Source of the DNA: an uncultured Clostridia bacterium
Lineage (GTDB): Bacteria; Bacillota; Clostridia; TANB77; CAG-508
Direction of reading: 5' to 3'
Assembly: GCA_944386315.1 (NCBI GenBank)
Contig: CALXAS010000078.1
Span: 1-6,635 of the forward strand
DNA length: 6,635 bases
The translations under genes were made by a program, and so were the position numbers. The notes under the pieces are model-generated. The model saw only the letters and a program-made list of their open reading frames with translations, was not told where the DNA came from and did no database searches. Shown piece after piece: positions 1 through 6,348 of this stretch (position 1 is its first letter; each line of letters opens with the position of its first letter).

Positions 1-515
1 CCTATATTGATAAATAATGGTACAGAAATTTCGTATCCATTTTCTAATGTTGCAGGTTTTCCAGATGTAGTTGTTGTATTTCCACTAAATCCTGGTTCTG
101 TATATGTAACTTCTAGCTCCACAAACATAGGTGGTTCTACTGAGAAAACATTTCCTTTATAAGAAAGAATTTTTACATTCATGTTTTCTTTTATGTATTT
201 TAAAGCATCTCCTAATTGTTCTTTGTTTAAAGGAATTTGCTCATAAGTTTCGTTATCCATAAAATAATATAAATCTCCATCTGCATATAGATATTGCATC
301 TCTCTTTTTTCGATTTCTGCTCCTGGATATTTTTCTGATGGGTTAAATGTTTTTTCTATCACTGCTCCTGTGATAACATTTTTTAACTTTGTTCTTACAA
401 ATGCAGATCCCTTTCCTGGTTTTACATGTTGGAATTCCACTACTTTAAATACGTTTCCATCCATTTCAAATGTAGTTCCATTTCTAAAATCTCCTGCCAT
501 ATATACTTCTGCCAT
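1..515 (-). CDS. efp: Elongation factor P (C-terminal end cut by window edge)
   Basis: EF-P binds the ribosome next to the P site and relieves stalling at polyproline stretches. The 171 visible residues cover the KOW-like N-terminal domain with the loop VKPGKGSAF (lysine 35 is the position that is modified in other bacteria), the middle domain ([23 protein letters not shown]) and most of the third domain (PATLENG, VPLFIN). The family is about 185 residues long, so roughly 14 residues lie beyond position 1. The start at 515 is preferred over methionine 6 because AAAGGGG sits 8 bases upstream of it. Its upstream neighbour is an Xaa-Pro aminopeptidase, the same pairing as yqhT-efp in Bacillus subtilis. 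One oddity is that the third-domain GDT motif reads GNT here (N146). The assignment is secure. Confidence 0.97.
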   Translation of the reverse strand, partial: MAEVYMAGDFRNGTTFEMDGNVFKVVEFQHVKPGKGSAFVRTKLKNVITGAVIEKTFNPSEKYPGAEIEKREMQYLYADGDLYYFMDNETYEQIPLNKEQLGDALKYIKENMNVKILSYKGNVFSVEPPMFVELEVTYTEPGFSGNTTTTSGKPATLENGYEISVPLFINI

Positions 516-564
516 AATTTATTCCCCTTTCCAACTTATTTTTTTCATTTTTATCGCATGTATG

Positions 565-593
565 ATTGTATCACATATATAGCGAAAAATCAA
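565..593 (-). promoter_or_regulatory. Sigma-A-type promoter of efp
   Basis: On the minus strand, TTGATT (588-593) and TACAAT (565-570) are separated by exactly 17 bases, and a TG one base before the -10 box makes it an extended -10. The promoter lies in the 104-base gap between pepP and efp, so efp can be transcribed on its own. I see no clear terminator after pepP, so read-through from the yqeG operon also seems likely. Confidence 0.75.
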
Positions 594-619
594 TACTTTC
601 TAAGGATTTTAAAATTTTC

Positions 620-1696
620 TTATGATTCTACTTTATCTACTATAATATAATTCTTATCCGATTTTGTTAAATTTATACAACCAGATTTTGTAATTAATAC
701 TGTATCTTCTATTCTAATTCCAAATCTTCCTGGTATATAAATACCTGGTTCATTTGTCACTACCATATTATCTTTTAAACAAAAATCATTTTTCGTATTC
801 AAATAGGGATGCTCATGAATTTCTAGTCCTACCCCATGTCCCAAGCTATGTATTAAATCGTAGCCATTTAATTTAAAATCATTTTCTACCATCCTAGATA
901 ATAATTTTACATTAGCTCCTTCTTTTAGCTCATCTAATGTTTGTTCCTCGTTTTTTAAGACTAAATCATAAATGAACTTTGCTTCTTCTGGAATGTATCC
1001 TACAAAAACAGTTCGTGTCATGTCAGAACAATATCCTTCGTACTGGCATCCAAAATCAATAGTTAATACATCTCCTAATTCTAATTTTTTATCTGTAGGA
1101 ACTGCATGGGGTTTCGAAGAATTCTTGCCAGATGCTACAATCGTATCAAAGGAAAGTCCATCTGCTCCATTCATTTTAAAATATCTCTCTATTTCTAATG
1201 CAATTTCTTTTTCTGTTTGCCCTACTTTTATAAATTCTTTTAGATGTGTAAAACAGTTATCTGTTATTTCACAGGCTTTTGTTATTTTTTCAATTTCTTC
1301 TTCATCTTTTATCATTCTTTGTTTTTCAATAATTTGCTCTGTTTCTTGCAGGTTATTGATTTTATACTTGTGCATATATTCTTTATAACTAGCATAAGTT
1401 ACGTAATTTTCTTCAAATCCTACATTTTCGCAGAATAGAAAGAAATTTTCATATTCATCTGTTGAAAAATCTTTAAATTCATAGACAATAATGCCATCAT
1501 CAATGGTTAAAATTTGATTTACTTCTTCTACATATCTGCCATCTGTTAAAAAGATATTTTCTTTTCTGGTAATTAATAATACTCCTTCTGCTACAATTCC
1601 TGTTAAATAACGTATATTTACTGGGTTTGAAATAATCATACCTTGCAAATCTAATAGCTTCATTTTTTCTCTTAACCATCTTATTTTTGTATTCAT
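620..1696 (-). CDS. pepP: Xaa-Pro aminopeptidase (M24B family)
   Basis: This cytoplasmic metallopeptidase removes an N-terminal residue that precedes proline. The 358 residues comprise a creatinase-like N-terminal domain (about 1-125; NPVNIRYLTG, FLTDGRY) and the pita-bread catalytic domain (about 130-358). All five metal ligands of the M24 family are visible: D214 in TIDFG, D225 in SDMTRT, H287 in GHGVGLEIHE, E316 in NEPGIYI and E330 in RIEDT. H197 and H294 are the conserved catalytic histidines. The start at 1696 is supported by AAAGGTGGGG at 1704-1713, 7 bases upstream. A longer reading from 1768 would overlap the previous gene and add residues foreign to the family. The gene follows the prepilin peptidase gene after 29 bases and probably shares its transcript. 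B. subtilis yqhT is the likely ortholog. Confidence 0.95.
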   Translation of the reverse strand: MNTKIRWLREKMKLLDLQGMIISNPVNIRYLTGIVAEGVLLITRKENIFLTDGRYVEEVNQILTIDDGIIVYEFKDFSTDEYENFFLFCENVGFEENYVTYASYKEYMHKYKINNLQETEQIIEKQRMIKDEEEIEKITKACEITDNCFTHLKEFIKVGQTEKEIALEIERYFKMNGADGLSFDTIVASGKNSSKPHAVPTDKKLELGDVLTIDFGCQYEGYCSDMTRTVFVGYIPEEAKFIYDLVLKNEEQTLDELKEGANVKLLSRMVENDFKLNGYDLIHSLGHGVGLEIHEHPYLNTKNDFCLKDNMVVTNEPGIYIPGRFGIRIEDTVLITKSGCINLTKSDKNYIIVDKVES

Positions 1697-1725
1697 GAAA
1701 AGTCCCCACCTTTTCTTATTTATTT

Positions 1726-2478
1726 TTAACCTGCATACATTCCTAAAGTAAATATTTTGAATAGCCAATATAACAAAATATCAAATGGTACTAACATCAC
1801 AATAAAAGTTGCCATGACAATAAATGGTCCAAATGGTATGTACTCATCTGTTTTTTTCTTTTTTGTAATCAGTAATACAATACTAATAATAGCTCCTAAT
1901 AAAAAGGCAATTAGGGAAAGTGCAATAATCGGAATCCATCCAAAAAACAAGCCTAATGCTCCCATAAGTTTTACATCACCAAAGCCCATGGCTTCTTTTC
2001 CTGCAATCATTCCACCTAATAAGGTAATAATAAGAAATATACCTGCTCCTACTACAGCTCCTAGCAATAGATTGATGGCTAAATTAATATTATAAATACC
2101 TTGCATAAAAGTAAATGCAAGCCCTACTTCAAATATGGTCAAATTTAGCCTATTGGGTATAATTTGATATTTCCAATCTATTACAAAGGCAGACAATAAC
2201 ATTGGTGTTAATAACATATATTTAATTAATTCCATTTGATAAACTCTACTATCTTGCCATCCTATGGTATATAGAAGAGCAATATAAATCACTGCTGTTA
2301 CAAAGGATAATATATATTTTGGTTTAAAATGTTTCATATATTCTGTAAAGAACTCTTTACAAAATACCTTTTTATATTCTGGCAAACGGATATTACACCA
2401 GTCTATAAAACTTCCCATTAGTAGTCCTATGACTCCTACTAACACATAATATAATATATGTACATCATTTAAATACAT
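1726..2478 (-). CDS. Prepilin peptidase (A24 family, PilD/ComC-like)
   Basis: This membrane aspartic peptidase cleaves the short leader of type IV prepilin-like proteins. The 250 residues contain about seven hydrophobic segments. The first catalytic aspartate is D101 in FVIDWKYQIIPN and the second is D168 in GFGDVKLMGALG, matching the family signature. The N-terminal GSFIDWCNIRLP is a variant of the usual GSFLNVxxxRxP motif. The following methyltransferase-type loop is short and lacks the two CxxC pairs; only C28 and C40 remain. The start at 2478 has AGAGGG 6 bases upstream. The gap to the preceding yqeG gene is 17 bases and holds this ribosome binding site, so the two are probably cotranscribed. 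Two pilin-like genes lie just upstream on the same strand and are plausible substrates. The specific system (competence, pilus or pseudopilus) cannot be told from the window. Confidence 0.93.
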   Translation of the reverse strand: MYLNDVHILYYVLVGVIGLLMGSFIDWCNIRLPEYKKVFCKEFFTEYMKHFKPKYILSFVTAVIYIALLYTIGWQDSRVYQMELIKYMLLTPMLLSAFVIDWKYQIIPNRLNLTIFEVGLAFTFMQGIYNINLAINLLLGAVVGAGIFLIITLLGGMIAGKEAMGFGDVKLMGALGLFFGWIPIIALSLIAFLLGAIISIVLLITKKKKTDEYIPFGPFIVMATFIVMLVPFDILLYWLFKIFTLGMYAG

Positions 2479-2495
2479 GTTTTTCCCTCTTTCGT

Positions 2496-3005
2496 TTATT
2501 TTTGCCTAGCATTTTCTACTGTTTTGATATATTTTTTTATTACAAAGTTTTCTAGTGGTCTTTTTATTTTGGTAGCTAGTATATCTTTTTCTGCAATAGG
2601 TTTGACTAAAATAGAAAATAAATGACATCGATTGCCACCTATTACATCTGTAAAAATTTGATCTCCTACTACTGCAATATTTTCCTTTTCTTCTCCAATT
2701 TCTTGTATAGCTTTTTTAAATCCACGTTTTAAAGGCTTTGTAGCAAAATAGGAATATGGCACGTCCAATATTTTAGCTACTTTTTCTACTTTTTCCTTTT
2801 GATTACTATTGGATAAAATATAAAAAGTAATGCCTTGTTTTTTTAAGTTTTGGCACCACTGCTCAATTCCTTCTGGCATATTTTTGTCATAATCAATTAG
2901 GGTATTATCTACATCTAAGATTAATGCTTTTATATGGTGTTGTTTTAAAAATTCAATAGAAATATCTTGTACTTTTTCAAAATATGCCTTTGGATAAATT
3001 TGCAT
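2496..3005 (-). CDS. yqeG: YqeG family HAD IIIA phosphatase
   Basis: This 169-residue cytoplasmic HAD-superfamily hydrolase has every HAD motif in place: nucleophile and acid D31 and D33 in LDVDNTL, S65 in ILSNS, K90 in TKP, and the metal-binding acids D115 and D120 in VVGDQIFTD. The length fits the YqeG group, which is related to yeast Gep4, a phosphatidylglycerophosphate phosphatase. A role in phosphatidylglycerol synthesis is therefore possible but not shown here. The start at 3005 has a perfect AAGGAGG (3011-3017) 5 bases upstream. It is the first gene of a transcript that continues into the prepilin peptidase and pepP genes. In B. subtilis yqeG precedes yqeH and aroE, so this neighbourhood is different. 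Confidence 0.92.
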   Translation of the reverse strand: MQIYPKAYFEKVQDISIEFLKQHHIKALILDVDNTLIDYDKNMPEGIEQWCQNLKKQGITFYILSNSNQKEKVEKVAKILDVPYSYFATKPLKRGFKKAIQEIGEEKENIAVVGDQIFTDVIGGNRCHLFSILVKPIAEKDILATKIKRPLENFVIKKYIKTVENARQK

Positions 3006-3034
3006 CTTAGCCTCCTTGTTAGTTTTACGCCTTT

Positions 3035-3063
3035 ATCTTATCAATATGTATGCTCTTTGTCAA
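3035..3063 (-). promoter_or_regulatory. Sigma-A-type promoter of the yqeG-peptidase-pepP operon
   Basis: The minus strand carries a perfect TTGACA (3058-3063), a 17-base spacer and TAAGAT (3035-3040) with an extended -10 TG. The start site should fall near 3028, giving a leader of about 23 bases with the AAGGAGG of yqeG. The -35 box overlaps the last three bases of the upstream terminator hairpin. Confidence 0.85.
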
Positions 3064-3093
3064 GAAAAAAGACCAAAATGGTCTTTTTTCTTG
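3061..3093 (-). terminator. Rho-independent terminator after the pilin-like gene block
   Basis: A perfect 14-base inverted repeat (CAAGAAAAAAGACC at 3061-3074 and its complement at 3080-3093) flanks a 5-base loop. It begins 26 bases after the stop codon of the gene ending at 3120. The T6 in the descending arm gives the U tract on the minus strand. The symmetry means it could also stop transcription in the other direction. Confidence 0.9.
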
Positions 3094-3119
3094 TTGGTAT
3101 GCTTTTCTCTTTAATGGCG

Positions 3120-4844
3120 TTATGGTACGATTACAGTTGCACGGAAACCTCCGCTATAATTACTATTTCCTCCATGGCGAACGAAACAAAATAAGCCAGC
3201 ACTTTCACCGCTACCGTAGTTACGTCCACGAATATTGAATGGATTGTTAAGTCCTAAGAAATTAGATGCATCATTGTACCATGAATTATTATCAGTTCCA
3301 GTCGTCGATGTTTCTCGAATAGCATCTCCATAAATTAATGTGTTTTCTATCCAGTTATTAGTACTCGCTGTATTTAAAAATTCATTTGTAATCTCTATAG
3401 TTGTATTATCATAAGTGTTATTATGTGGATATACTGTAGTATATTTAGTACTAATTGTTTTTAGAGTATCTCCTTCGAAAGCAATACTTCTTCCATATTT
3501 ACTTAAATTATCGTTTTGATTTGCTACGTACCCTGTAGTTCTTTCCCATGCGCCTCCACTTAGGTCATAAATTCCATATATCGTCCCTGTGCAACTTGCT
3601 GTAGTTCCATTTAGTTGGTCCCATGTATATACTCCTCCGCTTGCTACATTTCCAGTAGTTGCATTTACCGTTTCTATGGTTACCACGTGTGTCTCCTCTA
3701 TTGTGCTATTACTAGTACATCCCGTGACTGCATAGATACTTTGTATAGAATTACTTAAACTAATATTATTTACTGTGATATCTGTTGAGCCTAATCCATA
3801 TTTACTTTTTGCTAAGTAAGTTACTGCACCCCATTCACTATTCTTCATTAAATGACTATCTGCTGCCCCATTAAATCCATATGGATTTCCACTAGCATTT
3901 AGAGCCTTAGCAATATTGTAAGCATCGTTATGATTCATATAATTCATAGTGTAGGTTACTGGTTGAAATACTGGATATTTGATTGCCGTTGTGGTACTTC
4001 CATATTCTCCATCTAACCAATTTCTTGCTGGATACTCACCTTCTGTTTCCTCTGATTCTATAGCTGGCACCCAAGAAGTATCTTGTGTATAATTCACACT
4101 ACTTGCTACTACCTCTGCATCGTTATTTCCACTAGCATAGCCTGCTTCAAACTTTGCTACCCAAATTCCAGTTATTTCTTTATCCCATCCACCGTTTCTG
4201 TAATTGATGCTTGTCTCGTCTGTAAAAGCTGGATGGACTGTATAACCTGTTGTAGTATCTACTGCTTGGTCTTCACTTGTACATCTTTTGGCTGTTTGTA
4301 ACTCTCCACTTTCGTCATAATACGTATCTGTAGTTCCTACTAAAAATACTACATCAAAAGTTTGAGTGTTACTATTTACTCTATACGCAAACCTTGGTAT
4401 CCATACCCACATACTTCCATCTTCGGTTTGGGCATTTGCCCATTTCTTTTCTTCATAGTTATACCAATTTGTATCTTCACTTGTTGTTTCTACTACAGTT
4501 CCTTTTTCTGAATCTGTTGGGTCTGTGAATTTAATTGGTGTCATTCCGCTTGTTAGTTTTGGAGCATTTACTCCTTTCTCTTCATTGTATACATTGCCTA
4601 GTGCTTCTTGTATGGCTGTTTCTAGGCTAGATAATCCTGCCTCTTCGTCTCTTTGTGCTTGTTCTGTTTTTTCTTTTGCTAATCTTGCTTGTGTAATGAT
4701 TCCGTTCTCTCCCACTAGCATACTTATAGATACTCCTGCTAGTATAATTAAGACGATTATGGTTACCACTAAAGAAATTAGCGTAATTCCATTTGCACTT
4801 CTTTCTTCTCTTTGTTTTCTCTTTTTTTGCTTTTGTTTGTTCAT
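3120..4844 (-). CDS. Exported protein with prepilin-like head and FGE-like / C-type-lectin-like domain (protein A)
   Basis: This protein has 574 residues. Residues 1-18 are a charged leader. G19-I20 is the expected prepilin cleavage site, followed by the hydrophobic helix 20-43 and an amphipathic helix to about 85. Glutamate at mature position 5, usual in type IV pilins, is serine here. The rest looks like an FGE-sulfatase (SUMF1-like) module, with MWVWIPRFAY at 145-154, GIWVAKFEAGY at 226-236, SHLMKNSEWGAVTYLAKSKYG at about 330-350, IYGIYDLSGGAWE at 422-434 and GGFRATV at 565-571. C376 and C418 could form a disulfide. The paired catalytic cysteines of true formylglycine-generating enzymes are not seen, so a binding role outside the cell is more likely than catalysis. 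The start at 4844 is fixed by GGAGG 9 bases upstream, inside a 16-base-pair hairpin. The terminator follows directly. The ligand is unknown. Confidence 0.85.
   Translation of the reverse strand: MNKQKQKKRKQREERSANGITLISLVVTIIVLIILAGVSISMLVGENGIITQARLAKEKTEQAQRDEEAGLSSLETAIQEALGNVYNEEKGVNAPKLTSGMTPIKFTDPTDSEKGTVVETTSEDTNWYNYEEKKWANAQTEDGSMWVWIPRFAYRVNSNTQTFDVVFLVGTTDTYYDESGELQTAKRCTSEDQAVDTTTGYTVHPAFTDETSINYRNGGWDKEITGIWVAKFEAGYASGNNDAEVVASSVNYTQDTSWVPAIESEETEGEYPARNWLDGEYGSTTTAIKYPVFQPVTYTMNYMNHNDAYNIAKALNASGNPYGFNGAADSHLMKNSEWGAVTYLAKSKYGLGSTDITVNNISLSNSIQSIYAVTGCTSNSTIEETHVVTIETVNATTGNVASGGVYTWDQLNGTTASCTGTIYGIYDLSGGAWERTTGYVANQNDNLSKYGRSIAFEGDTLKTISTKYTTVYPHNNTYDNTTIEITNEFLNTASTNNWIENTLIYGDAIRETSTTGTDNNSWYNDASNFLGLNNPFNIRGRNYGSGESAGLFCFVRHGGNSNYSGGFRATVIVP
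3141..3230 (-). other. Variable-region-like C-terminal segment of protein A
   Basis: Residues 539-568 run from RGRNYG to GGFRA and match the final strands of C-type-lectin-like folds, where diversity-generating retroelement targets carry their variable residues. All four arginines here use CGT or CGC (539, 541, 556, 568). The other arginines I checked in the gene use AGA, AGG or CGA. Codons 541-546, 548, 553, 555-557 and 560-564 are almost all NNY, which is formally reachable from AAY by changes at adenine only. The fold resemblance is recognised by eye. No template repeat or reverse transcriptase is in the window, so variability is unproven. Confidence 0.4.
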
Positions 4845-4977
4845 TATATAATCCTCCTCGTTTTTGTATTCTTACGAGGAGGATTATATATTTTCCTTAT
4901 TTTTTCTTACTTTTTTATTTTGCTTTTTAGTGTTGACTTGTTTTCATAATTTTCAATATTTTTTCAAAGTTACCCTT
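4686..4977 (-). repeat. Duplicated 5' cassette, copy A (leader plus export head)
   Basis: The 133-base leader of protein A and the first 53 codons closely match the same region of protein B (6217-6477). In minus-strand reading the shared leader parts are, in order, a GT(A/T)ACTTT block just after the previous stop codon, an AAAATTATG block, the stretch TAAAAAGCAAAATAAA, then GTAAGAAAAAATAA, then TATAATCC and the hairpin. The shared coding part covers the cleavage site, the hydrophobic helix and MLVGENGIITQA. After this point the two proteins are unrelated. The leader contains no convincing -35/-10 pair and no terminator. Confidence 0.85.
4845..4890 (-). promoter_or_regulatory. Perfect 16-bp hairpin that sequesters the ribosome binding site of protein A
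   Basis: The arms CGAGGAGGATTATATA (minus strand, 4845-4860) and its exact complement (4875-4890) enclose a 14-base loop. In the mRNA the 3' arm contains the whole GAGGAGG Shine-Dalgarno sequence, and the start codon follows immediately. When folded, the ribosome binding site would be fully paired. No U tract follows on the minus strand, so it is not a terminator for this gene. The 5' arm also contains TATAAT. If that were a -10 box, the RNA would start inside the hairpin and lack the pairing arm, but no good -35 sits 16-18 bases upstream. A DNA operator is a further alternative. Confidence 0.75.
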
Positions 4978-6348
4978 TTACTCATAAATTATATTTGAGT
5001 TTGTTGATTTAGTATTTATAATATCATCTAATATACTACTATTTCCAATCACTATTAGCTGTGCTCCAGGAGATGTTGCCGCACTTCCAAAGCAATTATC
5101 ATATACTTCAGGTTCTGCATCAATTCTTATAGTTCCTGAAATTTTTTGGCAATCAGAAAAAGTATATCGTAAATTTTTTATACTTGCAGGTATTAGACTT
5201 GGCGGTGTTATTAAAGATGTACAACCCTGAAATGTAGATTGCATATTATCCACTTTATCTGGTATAATTGAAGGAGCTTTTTGTAAGGATGTACAACCTT
5301 GAAATGTATTATTAAGTTTTATCACGTTTATAGGAATTTCTGGTGCAACTTCTAGCGCTAGACACCCCAAAAAAGTTCCTCGCATACTTGTAATATTATT
5401 AGGTAATGGCGTTATAGTCGTTAATGTTACGCAATGTTGAAAAGTTCCATCAAACACTTCTACTTTTTCTCCTATTTTTGGCATAGATTTTAATTGTTCG
5501 CAGTCGGAAAATGTATATTCCATATGCGTAACTAATCCTGGTACATCACTTGCTGTCGTTAATTTAGAACACATATAAAATGTTACTCCCATGTTTATTG
5601 TTGTACTTGGTATTTCTGGTGCTATTACCAAACTATCACAATCGTAAAATGTATGAGCAAGTGAAGTTACTTCTGTATACGTATTTCCATTATCCATGCT
5701 TATATACGCCGGTATTGTTCCTATAATTTTTCCTTCTTCTGTGTATCCTCCTAGATATCCTGCACTTCTTCCAGAATCTCCACTTGAGTCTAGTGCCTCT
5801 TTATCATTTAGTCCATAAGTTCCTACTTTTCCCAACTCTTCATCTTCTAATAAGGTATATTCCCACAAATCCATATCTACTGGCTGTCCATCTGTTCCTA
5901 TCCCTATTACTCCTTCATTTCTTGCATCATCTTGCGAATCTGGTGCTACATAGATACTGTCAAAATCACTATTCGTATCTTCTATACTGTCATCACTGTT
6001 TAATTTATATATTTTTTTGCTATCTAAAAATATAATATTTCTTGTTCCATCTTCATTGTCTACAACTATGGATTTTGTTCCATTTTCTAACAATGCTATT
6101 TCTAAATCGTCTTTTTCTATGTTTGAACTTCCATTACTTGCTATTTGAGCAGCAGCCATAGCTAATCTTATTTTTTCTTCATCTCCTTTTATCTCAGTCT
6201 CTTGAGCCGCTCTTTGTGCTTGTGTGATAATTCCATTTTCTCCTACTAGCATCGCTATAGATACACTAGCTAGAATAATTAGGACTATGATAGTTACGAC
6301 AAGTGCCACTAGTGTAATTCCTCTTTCTTTATTCTTTTGTTTTTGCAT
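4978..6348 (-). CDS. Exported protein with prepilin-like head and BspA-like leucine-rich repeats (protein B)
   Basis: This protein has 456 residues. A ten-residue basic leader ends at G10, followed by I11 and the helix ITLVALVVTIIVLIILASVS. Mature position 5 is alanine rather than the usual glutamate. Residues 42-70 look helical. Residues 75-225 are acidic, with no family I recognise. Residues 233-408 are an array of about eight repeats of the type TFxxCxxLxxxPxIPxxVxxM. The short C-terminal tail (409-456) has a further cysteine at 419. LRRs of this kind occur in surface adhesins such as BspA, so binding to a host, mucin or neighbouring cell is a reasonable inference. The start at 6348 has GGAGG 8 bases upstream, inside a hairpin. 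It lies 129 bases after the SleB-like gene and 133 bases before protein A, with no terminator visible in either gap. Confidence 0.85.
   Translation of the reverse strand: MQKQKNKERGITLVALVVTIIVLIILASVSIAMLVGENGIITQAQRAAQETEIKGDEEKIRLAMAAAQIASNGSSNIEKDDLEIALLENGTKSIVVDNEDGTRNIIFLDSKKIYKLNSDDSIEDTNSDFDSIYVAPDSQDDARNEGVIGIGTDGQPVDMDLWEYTLLEDEELGKVGTYGLNDKEALDSSGDSGRSAGYLGGYTEEGKIIGTIPAYISMDNGNTYTEVTSLAHTFYDCDSLVIAPEIPSTTINMGVTFYMCSKLTTASDVPGLVTHMEYTFSDCEQLKSMPKIGEKVEVFDGTFQHCVTLTTITPLPNNITSMRGTFLGCLALEVAPEIPINVIKLNNTFQGCTSLQKAPSIIPDKVDNMQSTFQGCTSLITPPSLIPASIKNLRYTFSDCQKISGTIRIDAEPEVYDNCFGSAATSPGAQLIVIGNSSILDDIINTKSTNSNIIYE
5125..5652 (-). repeat. Array of eight 23-24-residue cysteine-bearing LRR-like repeats
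   Basis: Each unit begins TF and has a cysteine four residues after that threonine. The cysteines fall at residues 237, 260, 283, 306, 329, 352, 376 and 400, giving spacings of 23, 23, 23, 23, 23, 24 and 24. The hydrophobic positions and the P-x-IP segment follow the LRR_5 / BspA pattern. The two most alike units start TFQGCTSL (349 and 372), which suggests the latest duplication. The last unit is degenerate. Confidence 0.85.

Noticed and set aside
498..500. Alternative efp start at methionine 6
   Set aside because: The AAAGGGG ribosome binding site is 8 bases from 515 but 23 bases from this codon.
972..1388. Plus-strand open frame of 138 codons
   Set aside because: It lies wholly opposite pepP, which has all five metal ligands. 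The translation has no family resemblance and no ribosome binding site was seen.
1697..1768. Longer N-terminus for pepP starting at 1768
   Set aside because: It would overlap the end of the prepilin peptidase gene by 43 bases and add 24 residues foreign to the family, while the start at 1696 has a strong ribosome binding site.
1757..2095. Plus-strand open frame of 112 codons
   Set aside because: It is antisense to the prepilin peptidase gene, which keeps both catalytic aspartates. The low-complexity translation is a shadow of its hydrophobic codons.
4525..4851. Plus-strand open frame of 108 codons with hydrophobic segments
   Set aside because: It is antisense to the head of protein A. The hydrophobic look comes from reading the complementary strand of a membrane helix.
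4845..4900. Reading the hairpin as an intrinsic terminator
   Set aside because: A T-rich tail follows only in plus-strand reading, and no plus-strand gene ends there. On the coding strand the stem is followed directly by the start codon.
4860..4900. Sigma-H-like promoter in the leader of protein A (AGGAAAA and GAAT)
   Set aside because: The spacing and flanking bases fit poorly, and the GAAT part is not kept in the otherwise conserved leader of protein B.
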